Positions 8,749-17,466 of a stretch of 45,016 nt of DNA are shown piece after piece (within the stretch, counting starts at the first letter, position 1; every line of letters starts with the position of its first letter). The stretch comes from Deltaproteobacteria bacterium (GTDB lineage: Bacteria > Desulfobacterota > DSM-4660 > Desulfatiglandales > Desulfatiglandaceae). Both the position numbers and the translations under genes were made by a program. The DNA is taken from contig JAFDDR010000010.1 of assembly GCA_019310785.1 (NCBI GenBank), forward strand, positions 1-45,016, in the 5' to 3' direction. Under the pieces are notes generated by a model. It saw only the letters and a program-made list of their open reading frames with translations, was not told the origin of the DNA and did not search any database.

Positions 8749-8972
8749 GCTCTCCTCCTTATGAAGATAAAAAAACAATCTTGGTCTGCAGACCAGGAGA
8801 GAGCCTTCATGGCTTTTTGTAGTATCTTATGTTGTAGATTTGATTGAGGTCTTCTGACCCGGGAGAGCCTTCATGGCTGTAAGTACGACAAATATGAAAA
8901 GAGTTGAGTAAAACCTTGCAGGCTTCATGCCTGATTAAATGAATCTTTAATTGCTTGCATTTTTTTTGTCAA
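8749..8972 (-). promoter_or_regulatory. Leader with three similar hairpins and a likely promoter
   Basis: On the transcript strand, three hairpins present the same five-base loop AUGAA: at 8919-8933 (stem CAGGC/GCCUG), 8866-8878 and 8802-8814 (both AGCC/GGCU). The first stem has G-C pairs swapped relative to the other two while the loop is kept. Hairpins two and three are each followed by a second hairpin, GGTC...GACC (8848-8859 and 8782-8795), so a module of about 65 bases is duplicated. A TTGACA (8967-8972) with a weak -10 (8944-8949) lies just upstream. I know no riboswitch class that fits. It may be a regulatory RNA for the ABC/FmdE operon. Confidence 0.5.
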
Positions 8973-9182
8973 GGATTTTCAGCTTTTATCCTGGCATGCA
9001 TCCCCCTTTCTCCTGTTGAGCTTTAAAAGGTCGATTTGTCAATGATCATGAATTTCCACAAGAGAATAAGGGAGAAAAGGGGTCGGCAGTTTGGAATCGA
9101 AATCATATGATACTTGCAATACCATGTCGTATGGCTTAAACTTTGAAAATTATTCAACAATGGCCTCCTTTTCTGTAATTCT

Positions 9183-9794
9183 ATGACAAGATTTCCAATC
9201 ATCAGCGCACAAAATCTCTTGATCCTGGCCTCTGCCTCTCCGCGGAGAAAGAGGCTGCTGGCCCAGGTCGGCATCCCTTTTCAATCGGTGACAAGCAAGG
9301 CAAACGAGGAAGGTGTCAGCGGTGATCCCGCACAAATATCCCGTGTTTTGGCTGAGAAAAAGGCTTTCCATGTCTGCTCGGAAACCGGACACTCCTGGAT
9401 TTTAGGTGCCGACACCATTGTAACGATTGATAACAGGATATTAGGTAAGCCGGAGGACAGTGAAAAGGCAAGGGAAATGCTTTTGCTTCTTGGCGGAAAA
9501 GAACACAGGGTAATCACCGGGTTCTGTATCCTCGATCCTTCAGCCATGGTGGCGCATTCCGAGTCGGTCACGACCCTTGTTCGATTCAAACCGCTTTCCG
9601 TAAAGGAGATCGAGGCTTACGTTCGGACTGGCGAACCCTTTGGCAAGGCTGGGGCCTATGCCATCCAGGGCATGGGCTCCTTCATGGTGGAGGCCATAAC
9701 CGGATCCTACACCAATGTTGTAGGCCTGCCCCTGTGTGCAGTGATAAAGGCCCTTGTTTCAGCCAGGGCCCTTGAGTGCTTTCCTCTGGCGTGA
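9183..9794 (+). CDS. maf: Maf-family nucleotide pyrophosphatase
   Basis: The 203-residue protein carries all Maf signatures: ILASASPRRKRLLAQVG near the start, the catalytic GADTIV segment, GKPEDSEKAREML, and GKAGAYAIQGMGS toward the end. Members hydrolyse dTTP/UTP or modified nucleotides to the monophosphate and help limit misincorporation. Length is normal. The ATG at 9183 has no good ribosome site; the ILASASPRR core begins only at residue 13, so a slightly later start is possible. The 3' end overlaps the convergent methyltransferase gene by 36 bases. Confidence 0.93.
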   Translation: MTRFPIISAQNLLILASASPRRKRLLAQVGIPFQSVTSKANEEGVSGDPAQISRVLAEKKAFHVCSETGHSWILGADTIVTIDNRILGKPEDSEKAREMLLLLGGKEHRVITGFCILDPSAMVAHSESVTTLVRFKPLSVKEIEAYVRTGEPFGKAGAYAIQGMGSFMVEAITGSYTNVVGLPLCAVIKALVSARALECFPLA

Positions 9795-10598
9795 TATCTC
9801 CGACAGGATAACGCCCGCTGACACTGAAACGTTCAGTGACTCCATATGACCCGGGGCCGGGATCCCGACTACGTGGTGACAGCGATTTCGAATCGTCCGG
9901 CTGATACCCTTCTGTTCGTTACCCAAAATCAGGACCAGGTCCCTGTTCCAGTCACACTGATAAACGGACTCGGAACTTTCACCGGACGTTCCCACTATCC
10001 AAAAACCCCTTTTTTCCAAGAGATCCAGGGCCCTCCCCAAATTCACGACCCTGATTACGGGAAGATATGCACAGGCACCCGAGGAACGCTTGAGCACATT
10101 GGCCGTCACCTTGGCAGAGCGGTCCTTTGGGATGATCAGGCCGTGCGCGGAAAAAAAGGCCGCAGTCCTGATAAGGGCGCCCAAATTCCCCTCGTCCGTT
10201 ATGTGATCAGCAACAATCAGGAGGGCCCTATTATGCTCCTGCATGGAAATGTCCGTTACCTGCTTAAAATCAGAGTAGGTAAATTTTTCAGCTAAGGCGA
10301 CAATACCCTGGTGGGCCATGCCCGGCATTAGATGTGATAGTGCAGCGGTTTTTTTGAAACTGACAGGGATTCCTCTCTCCCCGGCCATTTGAAGGATCTC
10401 CTTTGTCCTGGCAGACTTCTTCCCCTCTGCAATCCAGAGCTCCCGGATAGTAACTCGTCCCTGAATGAGGGTCTCCCTGACCGCATGAAAACCGGGAATA
10501 AGATAAGATGTTTTTTCCGAAATAAGATCACCCCCCCCCAAATGTAAGGGCCCTAACTGTTTGATATCAATAGTGTGATGCCTCAATAGGGACGACAC
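9759..10598 (-). CDS. TrmH/RlmB-family RNA 2'-O-methyltransferase (SPOUT)
   Basis: The 279 residues hold the substrate-binding N-terminal domain (YLIPGFHAVRETLIQG) and a SPOUT domain with its three motifs: DHITDEGNLGALIRTAAFF, LILGNEQKGIS and IPAPGHMESLNVSVSAGVI. These bind S-adenosylmethionine in the knotted fold and methylate a ribose in rRNA, probably like RlmB at 23S G2251. The start is uncertain: the nominal GTG gives about 30 extra residues before the domain. That segment contains a G9 run (complement 10531-10539) encoding GGG, a place where slippage or sequencing error would shift frame. The gene is convergent with maf. Confidence 0.88.
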   Translation of the reverse strand: MSSLLRHHTIDIKQLGPLHLGGGDLISEKTSYLIPGFHAVRETLIQGRVTIRELWIAEGKKSARTKEILQMAGERGIPVSFKKTAALSHLMPGMAHQGIVALAEKFTYSDFKQVTDISMQEHNRALLIVADHITDEGNLGALIRTAAFFSAHGLIIPKDRSAKVTANVLKRSSGACAYLPVIRVVNLGRALDLLEKRGFWIVGTSGESSESVYQCDWNRDLVLILGNEQKGISRTIRNRCHHVVGIPAPGHMESLNVSVSAGVILSEISRQRKALKGPG

Positions 10599-10933
10599 GC
10601 ATGTTTAATCCAACCCGCCTGCCAAAGTCTTGTACGGCGGACAGGTGGGTAAAAGAAGCTAATATGGATATTGTGCTATAAAGTGTGGGGTGTCAATAGG
10701 GTATAACCTTGAACCGTGAACCTGAGCAGTTCCAATACACTTTCCCTAATAGTGCAAGAATTCCTCCATCCCCTTTTCTCACCCCTTGTAATGCTTGACA
10801 CTCGATCGATTCCCCTTTATATTTACCACATCAAAAAAGAAATGGCCTGATCTTAACAAACCATCCGGCTTTTAAGCTCGGCTTCGTACACTCCCAAGTC
10901 ACCTAATAATATATAACAGGGAAGAAGACTACT
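10599..10933. other. Intergenic gap between divergent genes
   Basis: No gene is seen. An imperfect inverted repeat (ACCCGCCTG at about 10613, CAGGTGGGT at about 10640) resembles the CCGCCTG/CAGG(C/T)GG palindromes found in other gaps of this window. The remainder should hold promoters for the two outward-facing genes, but none is convincing by eye. Confidence 0.4.
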
Positions 10934-12412
10934 ATGAAAATATTGTTAATATACCCGGAATACCCGGTTACTTTTTGGGGTTTTAATTATGTCCTTAAGT
11001 TTATCTCTAAAAAGGCCGCCTACCCCCCTTTGGGTCTGCTGACGGTTGCAGCCATGCTTCCGAAAGAATGGGACCTCCGTCTGGTGGATTTGAATGTAGA
11101 AAATCTCACGGATAAAAGCATTGAATGGGCAGACTACGTGATGATCAGCGCCATGGTCATACAAAAAGATTCGGTGCAGAAAGTACTGGAAAGATGCCGT
11201 CGTCTCAGTACCAAAGTAATTGCCGGCGGCCCCCTTTTCAATAACATAACGGAAGAGTACCTCGACCTTGTGGACCATCTTATCCTCAAGGAGGCGGAAA
11301 TCACCCTGCCCCCTTTCTTGGCCGACCTGGAAAAGGGAACCCCTAAAAAAATATATGAAACAGATACCTTCCCCGAGCTTAGTTTGACGCCTATACCCCG
11401 CTGGGACCTTATTGATGTAGAGAAATACGCCTCGGTTATGATCCAGTGTTCACGCGGTTGCCCGTTTAATTGTGAGTTCTGTGATATCACCAACCTTTAT
11501 GGGCACAAACCACGGGTGAAGGACGCAGATCAATTTATTGCCGAATTGACAGCGCTTTATGACATGGGCTGGCGCGACAATATCTTTATTGTTGATGATA
11601 ATTTTATCGGGAATAAAGGAAAAATCAAAAAGATTCTGCCATCTGTGATCGAATGGATGCATGACCACCGGAATCCATTTTCTTTTCTTACGGAAGCCTC
11701 CATTAATCTTTCCGATGATGACGAACTAATCGAGTTGATGATCGAGGCTGGCTTTGACACGGTCTTTATCGGCCTGGAGACACCCGACGAAGACAGCCTT
11801 AAGGAGTGTTGCAAAACCCAGAACTGCGGTCGTAACCTGACCGCGGCCATTCAAAAACTCCAGGGGGCCGGGTTCCAGGTCCTGGGGGGTTATATTGTGG
11901 GGTTTGACAATGATGATGAGGGAATTTTCTCGCGGCAAATCAGGTTCATTCAAGAAACCGGTGTTGTGACTGCAATGGTGGGCCTGCTGAATGCCATGCC
12001 TAAAACCAGGCTCTGGCAGCGGCTCAAGGCTGAAAACCGGCTCCGGTCAAGTGTCTCGGGAGCGAATACCGACGGCACTATAAATTTTGTTCCCAAGATG
12101 GACATGGAACAACTCATCCAGGGCTATCGCAAGATCGTGAGGACCATTTACAGCCCGCGCCATTTCTATCAGAGGGTCTGTACGTTTCTCAATCAATATC
12201 AACCCCGCAGGCGGAGCAAGATACATGCCCGTGATATAAAGGCATTCGTAAAATCCATTTTTTATTTAGGTATCTTGGGAAACGGCCCGTCCCAGTGGTA
12301 TTACTGGAAAATGATTATCAAATCATTTTTCTGTTACCGAAAGTCATTTACACAGGCCATGACCCTGATGGTTTACGGTTATCACTTTCGAAAAGTGTCT
12401 AAGAGGGTTTGA
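10934..12412 (+). CDS. B12-binding radical SAM enzyme, HpnP-like (DUF4070 type)
   Basis: The 492-residue protein has an N-terminal cobalamin-binding-like Rossmann domain (MKILLIYPEYP to about residue 130). A radical SAM domain follows with the cluster motif C176-x3-C180-x2-C183 in CSRGCPFNCEFCDI, then FIVDDNFIGN and DTVFIGLETPDEDSL. The C-terminal region resembles DUF4070. The whole layout is that of HpnP, the hopanoid C-2 methylase, and related B12-dependent methylases. No hopanoid gene is nearby, so the substrate is open; sugar, lipid or natural-product methylation are all possible. It stands alone and overlaps the convergent gmk by 31 bases. Confidence 0.85.
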   Translation: MKILLIYPEYPVTFWGFNYVLKFISKKAAYPPLGLLTVAAMLPKEWDLRLVDLNVENLTDKSIEWADYVMISAMVIQKDSVQKVLERCRRLSTKVIAGGPLFNNITEEYLDLVDHLILKEAEITLPPFLADLEKGTPKKIYETDTFPELSLTPIPRWDLIDVEKYASVMIQCSRGCPFNCEFCDITNLYGHKPRVKDADQFIAELTALYDMGWRDNIFIVDDNFIGNKGKIKKILPSVIEWMHDHRNPFSFLTEASINLSDDDELIELMIEAGFDTVFIGLETPDEDSLKECCKTQNCGRNLTAAIQKLQGAGFQVLGGYIVGFDNDDEGIFSRQIRFIQETGVVTAMVGLLNAMPKTRLWQRLKAENRLRSSVSGANTDGTINFVPKMDMEQLIQGYRKIVRTIYSPRHFYQRVCTFLNQYQPRRRSKIHARDIKAFVKSIFYLGILGNGPSQWYYWKMIIKSFFCYRKSFTQAMTLMVYGYHFRKVSKRV

Positions 12413-12999
12413 GCAGGCGCCTGCCGGGCCGTCCGGCATCGTTCCGATATGATAATGGACCTGGCCTCGGTTATGGCCTTTTCCAGGTCATCATTGATGA
12501 TGATGTAATCATACCACAGACAGTTGTCTATATCGTTTAATGCCCTTTCCATTCTCGCCTTTATCACGCCTTCGTCATCCGTGCCCCGGCCCTTCAATCT
12601 CCTTTCAAGAATTTCCATAGACGGGGGAAGCAAGTAGATAAGCACGCTGTCTTCAAAATGCTTCCTTATGTTTTTCGCACCTTGGCTGTCCACGTCCAGA
12701 AGCACGTCTAACCCCGAACCGGTTTGCCCCTCGAGACTTGAAAATGATGTCCCGTAAAAATCATCATAGACTTTAGCCCACTCCACAAAGGCCCCGGCCT
12801 CTATCATCCTGTTGAAGGTCCCTGTGTCCACAAAGTGATATTCAATCCCGTTTTTTTCCCTGCCCCTGGGCTTGCGGCTGGTATGGGAGATCGAGTATAC
12901 CAACCCCTCGATTCGACCTAAAAGGGCATTCACGATGGATGACTTTCCAGCGCCCGAGGGCCCGGAGATCACGAAGAGTTGGCCAGGCATATTTGACAT
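12382..12999 (-). CDS. gmk: Guanylate kinase
   Basis: The 205-residue protein phosphorylates GMP/dGMP to GDP/dGDP. The P-loop GPSGAGKSS is at residues 13-21, followed by the GMP-binding HTSRKPRGREKNGIEYHFV, YGTSFSSLE and LLDVDSQGAKNIRKHF. The start could be M1 or M4 (MPGQLFVIS); both are near the family start. It follows the remA stop by two bases and is the last gene of the hldA-DUF4416-yicC-remA-gmk block. Gmk beside yicC and remA is a very common bacterial arrangement. The 3' end overlaps the convergent radical SAM gene. Confidence 0.96.
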   Translation of the reverse strand: MSNMPGQLFVISGPSGAGKSSIVNALLGRIEGLVYSISHTSRKPRGREKNGIEYHFVDTGTFNRMIEAGAFVEWAKVYDDFYGTSFSSLEGQTGSGLDVLLDVDSQGAKNIRKHFEDSVLIYLLPPSMEILERRLKGRGTDDEGVIKARMERALNDIDNCLWYDYIIINDDLEKAITEARSIIISERCRTARQAPAQTLLDTFRK

Positions 13000-13001
13000 G
13001 T

Positions 13002-13274
13002 TTAGTCTTCGATAGCTTCCTTGGATAATGAACCTTCGGGGCTGAACCTCTGCGCAATGGTTTCCGACTGAATGGCGGACAATATCACATGATTGCTGTC
13101 AGTTATAAGAACAGATCTGGTACGTCTACCCTGTGTGGCATCGATCAGCCTTTTTTCATCGCGGGCCTCGTCACGTAGTCGCTTCATTGGAGCGGCGTTT
13201 GGGGATATGATTGCAACGACACGTCTTGAAACGACCGAATTTCCAAAACCGATATTAACAAGCTTGGGACTCAT
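13002..13274 (-). CDS. remA: RemA/DUF370-family regulatory protein
   Basis: This 90-residue protein begins [27 protein letters not shown], the characteristic RemA start, and continues with the conserved [21 protein letters not shown]. In Bacillus RemA is a DNA-binding activator of biofilm genes; in other bacteria the role is unclear. The ATG at 13274 has GGAG eight bases upstream; a TTG two codons earlier lacks support. It lies between yicC and gmk, 14 bases after yicC and two before gmk, so all three should be co-transcribed. Confidence 0.92.
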   Translation of the reverse strand: MSPKLVNIGFGNSVVSRRVVAIISPNAAPMKRLRDEARDEKRLIDATQGRRTRSVLITDSNHVILSAIQSETIAQRFSPEGSLSKEAIED

Positions 13275-13288
13275 AGACAAAACTCCTT

Positions 13289-14170
13289 TTATTCCACATT
13301 CTGAACCTGTTCCCTCAGTTTTTCCACTTCCGCCTTCATTTCTACTACAACCCTTGAAATAATCGTATCAGATGCCTTTGAGCCAATGGTGTTTACTTCC
13401 CTGTTCATTTCCTGGATCAAAAAATCCAGCCTTCGACCTACGGCGTCGTCCAGGGAAATGTATTCCCGAAACTGTTTCAGATGGCTTCTTAGTCGTACTA
13501 TTTCCTCTGTGATGTCGGATTTTTCCGCAAACAGGGCCACCTCCTGGGCAAGCCGGGCCTCATCCATTGCAATATCCTTAAGCATGCGCTCAATATTTTC
13601 TTTCAGCCTCTTGCGATATTCTTGAACCAGAACAGGGGCCCGGTTCTCAACCTCATACAAATGCTTTTCCAATAGATCGATCCTCATCACAAAATCGGCC
13701 TCAATCGCCTCTCCTTCCTTGATTCTCATTACGTCAAGAGAATATAGCGCCTGTCTCAAGACCTCCTGGAAACCGGGCTCTAACTTATCCACTTCCACTG
13801 TTTCGGGCCTAAACAAAATAACATCCCTCATCTGGCACAGGGATTCAACCCGGATTTCATGATCAAGCCCGAATTGCTCGGCCAATTGATTGAATATCTT
13901 GAAATATGAATTGACCAGGGGTTCATTGAGTTCAAGAGTGTACGGGGTCTCATCGCTGCTCTCTTCCATTTGTATGGATGCCTCAATGCGCCCCCTTTTG
14001 ATTCTTGACGAGATAACAGACCTGAGTTCTTTATCAAAGATTTGAAAATTCTTGGGAATTCGAAGTATAATATCCCGGTATCGGTTGTTGACGGACTTGA
14101 TCTCCGAAATAAACAATATGTCCCCCAGGCTGTACTCGGCCCTTCCGTATGCCGTCATACTCTTAATCAA
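13289..14170 (-). CDS. yicC: YicC/YloC-family endoribonuclease
   Basis: The 293 residues begin with [14 protein letters not shown], the YicC signature, followed by [12 protein letters not shown]. They end with the DUF1732 region: [47 protein letters not shown] and [16 protein letters not shown]. Members are RNases that clip structured RNAs and stress-related sRNAs. Length is standard. The start overlaps the end of the DUF4416 gene by eight bases, suggesting coupled translation. Confidence 0.95.
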   Translation of the reverse strand: MIKSMTAYGRAEYSLGDILFISEIKSVNNRYRDIILRIPKNFQIFDKELRSVISSRIKRGRIEASIQMEESSDETPYTLELNEPLVNSYFKIFNQLAEQFGLDHEIRVESLCQMRDVILFRPETVEVDKLEPGFQEVLRQALYSLDVMRIKEGEAIEADFVMRIDLLEKHLYEVENRAPVLVQEYRKRLKENIERMLKDIAMDEARLAQEVALFAEKSDITEEIVRLRSHLKQFREYISLDDAVGRRLDFLIQEMNREVNTIGSKASDTIISRVVVEMKAEVEKLREQVQNVE

Positions 14171-14711
14171 GACGTTTCATCTCCTTTATCTGATTCATGT
14201 ATTGCATCCTCACCCCGTTAAATAAACCCATGGTCTCAGGTTCTGCATAATCAGGGTAGGTCCACTCAAGCGGTACGAAGCTCTTTCGCTTATAGACTAA
14301 GGTGAGGTCCGCATAAATCCCTTTTGACAAATAGATTCGATGTACGTAGTTCTTTCCCGTAGCCAGGACCAGCCTTTCAGGGGAAATATATCCGGGATCA
14401 ATGTTGACGAGCCTGTTTCCATCCCGAAGATATCGCCGCTCAACCTCGTTTGTCTTGAGCTTTACCTCAACAAGCTGATCGGCCTGGATCAGTTTATCAA
14501 AAGAGACAAAGCGGCGGTGCAATGGCCAGCCCATTTCCCTAACATAATATTTTGTACGGTCAAAGAAGAGTTCGGGGCTGTTCCAGTCTACTTGCCCAAA
14601 TATATTCGAGAGTTCACTGATGACCTTATCAATAAGCCCTTTCTCAGGCGAGAACAGGCTTGCAATAAGCTTAACAGGGCCCGGTCCGTGCGGATTACTC
14701 ATACCCGGCAA
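14163..14711 (-). CDS. DUF4416-family protein
   Basis: The 182-residue product contains the DUF4416 landmarks VKLIASLFSPEKGLID, FDRTKYYVREMG, and a C-terminal PDYAEPETMGLFNGVRMQYM. The function is unknown; the family is small and largely deltaproteobacterial, found next to yicC or heptose genes. The start is a TTG at 14711 with AGGAG four to five bases upstream; an ATG at 14702 would be about 14 bases from that site. I therefore keep the TTG. It overlaps yicC and follows hldA, so it is part of the block. Confidence 0.8.
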   Translation of the reverse strand: MPGMSNPHGPGPVKLIASLFSPEKGLIDKVISELSNIFGQVDWNSPELFFDRTKYYVREMGWPLHRRFVSFDKLIQADQLVEVKLKTNEVERRYLRDGNRLVNIDPGYISPERLVLATGKNYVHRIYLSKGIYADLTLVYKRKSFVPLEWTYPDYAEPETMGLFNGVRMQYMNQIKEMKRLD

Positions 14712-14780
14712 TCTACTCCTGATTGATTATTGACTATTGAAGATTGACGATTTGTGGAATAAAACCACAATATTCGATTG

Positions 14781-15791
14781 CTACCCCCCCACGGCCTTTT
14801 TCAATTCCTCTGCACTAACGGTAGATGTCCCGACCTCGCCCACCACAATACCGGCGGCGAAATTTGAGAGGACCGCAGCAGACTTGAGATCCAGGCCTGA
14901 TGCCAGTCCTAAAGAAAGGGTGCCTATAACCGTGTCCCCTGCTCCGGTTACGTCAAAGACTTTTTTGGCAACGGTCGGGATGTGGGTTGTCTCTCCTCCA
15001 TTCTCAAAGAGTGTAACCCCGTCCTTGCCCTGGGTGATCAGCACGGAGCGGCAATTAAGCTCATCAAGCATCTTCCTTCCTGCCCGCATCAGGCTATCAT
15101 CATCAATGATCTCAAAACCGCAATAGGTGCCTGCCTCGTGATGGTTGGGGGTAATCACGTCAACCTTGTGATAATACTCGAAATTGCCCGTTTTGGGATC
15201 CACTGCAATAATTATCGATCCTTCTGAGGCCGGCCGGACCAGGTCCCTCAACCCTTTCATGAGCGGGGCGGAAATAACACCCTTGCCGTAGTCTGTAACT
15301 ACAATGGCATCAATTGTGTCAAGATTCGTTGCAATAAAATCCAGAATTTTTTTTATGCTTTCAGGCCCTATGTTCTTTTTGCTTTCACGGTCAAAGCGGA
15401 CCACCTGCTGGTTGTGTGCCACGATTCTTGTCTTTATGCTCGTGGGACGGCCCGGCTCCACCACCATGCCATCGGTCTTCAATCCCATCTGCTCGACCTT
15501 ATTCAGAATCTGCCTTCCGGTTCGGTCATCTCCTATTACACCGCAAAGGACGGGCCCTGCACCAAGGGTCGCCATGTTGTGGATTACATTTGCGGCACCC
15601 CCTAAAATTTTTGTCTCGTGTTTGACTTCCACAACAGGTACCGGAGCTTCAGGGGAAATACGGGAAACATCTCCCCATATGTACTCGTCCATAATGATAT
15701 CGCCAATAACAACAACCCTTGCCCGCGGGAACCTGTCAATATTTTCTTTCAGGAGGCTTTTATCATAATTATAATCGATTTTCTGCATCAT
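14781..15791 (-). CDS. hldA: D-glycero-beta-D-manno-heptose-7-phosphate kinase (RfaE domain I)
   Basis: This PfkB-family sugar kinase of about 336 residues makes heptose-1,7-bisphosphate for ADP-heptose and LPS inner core. Visible are VVVIGDIIMDEYIWGDVSRISPEAPVP with the substrate site, LGGAANVIHN, TRIVAHNQQVVRFDRE, and the catalytic FDVTGAGDTVIGT. The nucleotidyltransferase domain II (HldC) found in fused HldE is absent, so a separate hldC should exist elsewhere. I place the start at 15791 (or 15788): the first in-frame ATG at 15821 lies inside an interspersed repeat and has no ribosome site. The gene shows the organism makes heptose-bearing LPS. Confidence 0.9.
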   Translation of the reverse strand: MMQKIDYNYDKSLLKENIDRFPRARVVVIGDIIMDEYIWGDVSRISPEAPVPVVEVKHETKILGGAANVIHNMATLGAGPVLCGVIGDDRTGRQILNKVEQMGLKTDGMVVEPGRPTSIKTRIVAHNQQVVRFDRESKKNIGPESIKKILDFIATNLDTIDAIVVTDYGKGVISAPLMKGLRDLVRPASEGSIIIAVDPKTGNFEYYHKVDVITPNHHEAGTYCGFEIIDDDSLMRAGRKMLDELNCRSVLITQGKDGVTLFENGGETTHIPTVAKKVFDVTGAGDTVIGTLSLGLASGLDLKSAAVLSNFAAGIVVGEVGTSTVSAEELKKAVGG

Positions 15792-15816
15792 TTTCCCAAT
15801 AGGATTCCTTTTTGGC

Positions 15817-15918
15817 GTCATTCCGGCCCGGATCGGGGTCCGGTATGGCGGCCAAGCCGGAATCCAGTATTTTCAGATAGTTATGGCTGGCCTGGACCCC
15901 GGCTTTCGCCGGGGTGAC
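15817..15918. repeat. Interspersed palindromic (REP-like) element
   Basis: The element begins GTCATTCCGGC and ends GCCGGGGTGAC, imperfect complements, with inner pairs such as GGGTCCGG and CTGGACCCC. This GTCATTCC...GGGTGAC layout is a widespread short palindromic repeat family in bacterial genomes. It sits in the upstream region of hldA, touching one possible start codon. Confidence 0.6.
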
Positions 15919-16107
15919 GACTTTTTACGAGTCCATCAACATTAATAGTCGGATTAATTCAGATGAAATTTTATATCATTGAGATTTTCTATTGTCCACA
16001 TAAATGAAAGGCACTAATTATTGAGTATTGACTATTGAAGATTGAAGAACTAAACAGGTTAAAGACTATAATCAATTCCGTGAACCTGTTTCTGAAGGGA
16101 AATAGTC
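15919..16107. other. Remaining gap upstream of trkA
   Basis: No gene is seen. A short tract, TATTGACTATTGAAGATTGA (from about 16025), recurs in the hldA/DUF4416 gap at about 14728, so it is a small dispersed repeat. The trkA ribosome site lies at the right end. Confidence 0.4.
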
Positions 16108-17466
16108 GTGAAAATTATGATCGTAGGCGCGGGCGAAGTGGGTTTTAACATCGCCAAGAGGCTTTCTGAGGAAGGCAAGGATGTGGTCGTTATTGACAGG
16201 GACGCTCCACAGATAAAAAAGATAAACGAAAACCTCGATGTCCAGGCATTTTTAGGCTCAGGCACGAGCCCCCGGCTGCTGAAAGAGGCAGGGATCAAAG
16301 AGGCAGACCTGTTAGTGGCGGCCACGGACAGCGACGAGGTAAATCTGATCTCCTGCCTTCTGGCCCGTAATCTCAATCAATATATGCTCAAAGTGGCCCG
16401 TGTGAGAAACCGGGAATATTTGGAAGAAACAGAACTCTTTGGGCAGGATCTCCTGGGTGTTGACCGCATCATCAATCCCGAATCGCTGATGGTTAAAAGT
16501 ATCCTGAACCTGATGGAAGTACCTGGGGCCTCCGAGGTTATTGACTTTGTTGAAGGAAGGGTCAAACTCATAGGTTTCAGAATACACAAAGGTTCTCCCA
16601 TTGCCGGTCGTCAGCTACTCTCCTTCACGAAACTGCAGGAAAAACTCCTCGTGGGTGCAGTTGTCAGGAAAAACCAAGTGGTGATTCCCCAGGGCAGGGA
16701 TACCATTGAAGCGGATGATCTGGTCTATGTGGTCGCAAAAAATGATGAGATGGAGTATGTGCGCACCTTTCTAAATCCCGGGGAGGAAACTTTAAAAAGG
16801 GTAATTATTGTGGGCGCCGGTCAAACCGGTACGTCCCTTGCCGAGGCACTGGACCAAACCAGGATCAACACGAAGATTATTGATAAGGACAGCGATCAAT
16901 GTACCCGGTTGGCTGAAAACCTGGAACAAGTGATCGTAATCAACGGGGACGGAACGGACAAAAATCTCCTTCAGGAAGAAAACGTAAAGGACTCGGATTT
17001 TATGATCGCCGTCACCGGAGATGAAGAAAGCAACGTCTTTATTTCTCTCCTCGGAAAGGGGCTTGGGGCCAAAAGGACCATCACACGGCTAAATAAACTG
17101 AGTTACATCCCGCTCGTCTCGGCAATCGGGATAGATACGGTGGTGAGCTCGAGGCTGTCCGCAGTGCGGGCCATTCTCCAGTATATTCGGCGTGGCAAGA
17201 TTATCTCCGTGGCCCCGTTAAAGGGAGTACATGCAGAAGCTATTGAGGCCGAGGCCCTGGAAACGTCCGAAATAGTAAATATCCATCTTTCCAAGGTTAA
17301 ATTCCCAAAAGGTGCCATCATTGCAGCCATTGTCCGGGGAGAAGAAATTATCATTCCCCATGGAGACAGTATCATCCGGCCAAAAGACCATCTGATTATC
17401 TTTGCCCTGCAACAGGTCGTACCAAAACTGGAAAAGCTGCTCACAGTTAAACTGGACTACTTCTAA
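16108..17466 (+). CDS. trkA: Trk potassium uptake regulatory subunit TrkA
   Basis: The 452-residue cytosolic protein has the duplicated KTN/RCK layout: NAD-binding fold 1 with VGAGEVGFNIAK and terminal acid VVVIDRD, a TrkA_C domain (FRIHKGSPIAGRQLL), fold 2 with VGAGQTGTSLAEAL and KIIDKD at about 230-265, and a second TrkA_C domain. It gates TrkH in response to nucleotides. The start is a GTG with AAGGG eight bases upstream. Its TAA overlaps the trkH ATG by one base, so the two are translationally coupled. Confidence 0.96.
   Translation: MKIMIVGAGEVGFNIAKRLSEEGKDVVVIDRDAPQIKKINENLDVQAFLGSGTSPRLLKEAGIKEADLLVAATDSDEVNLISCLLARNLNQYMLKVARVRNREYLEETELFGQDLLGVDRIINPESLMVKSILNLMEVPGASEVIDFVEGRVKLIGFRIHKGSPIAGRQLLSFTKLQEKLLVGAVVRKNQVVIPQGRDTIEADDLVYVVAKNDEMEYVRTFLNPGEETLKRVIIVGAGQTGTSLAEALDQTRINTKIIDKDSDQCTRLAENLEQVIVINGDGTDKNLLQEENVKDSDFMIAVTGDEESNVFISLLGKGLGAKRTITRLNKLSYIPLVSAIGIDTVVSSRLSAVRAILQYIRRGKIISVAPLKGVHAEAIEAEALETSEIVNIHLSKVKFPKGAIIAAIVRGEEIIIPHGDSIIRPKDHLIIFALQQVVPKLEKLLTVKLDYF

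Noticed and set aside
8749-8972. Known riboswitch (Moco, NiCo, cobalamin, guanidine-II) upstream of the ABC operon
   Set aside because: None of their conserved cores that I know are present; the shared AUGAA loops do not match.
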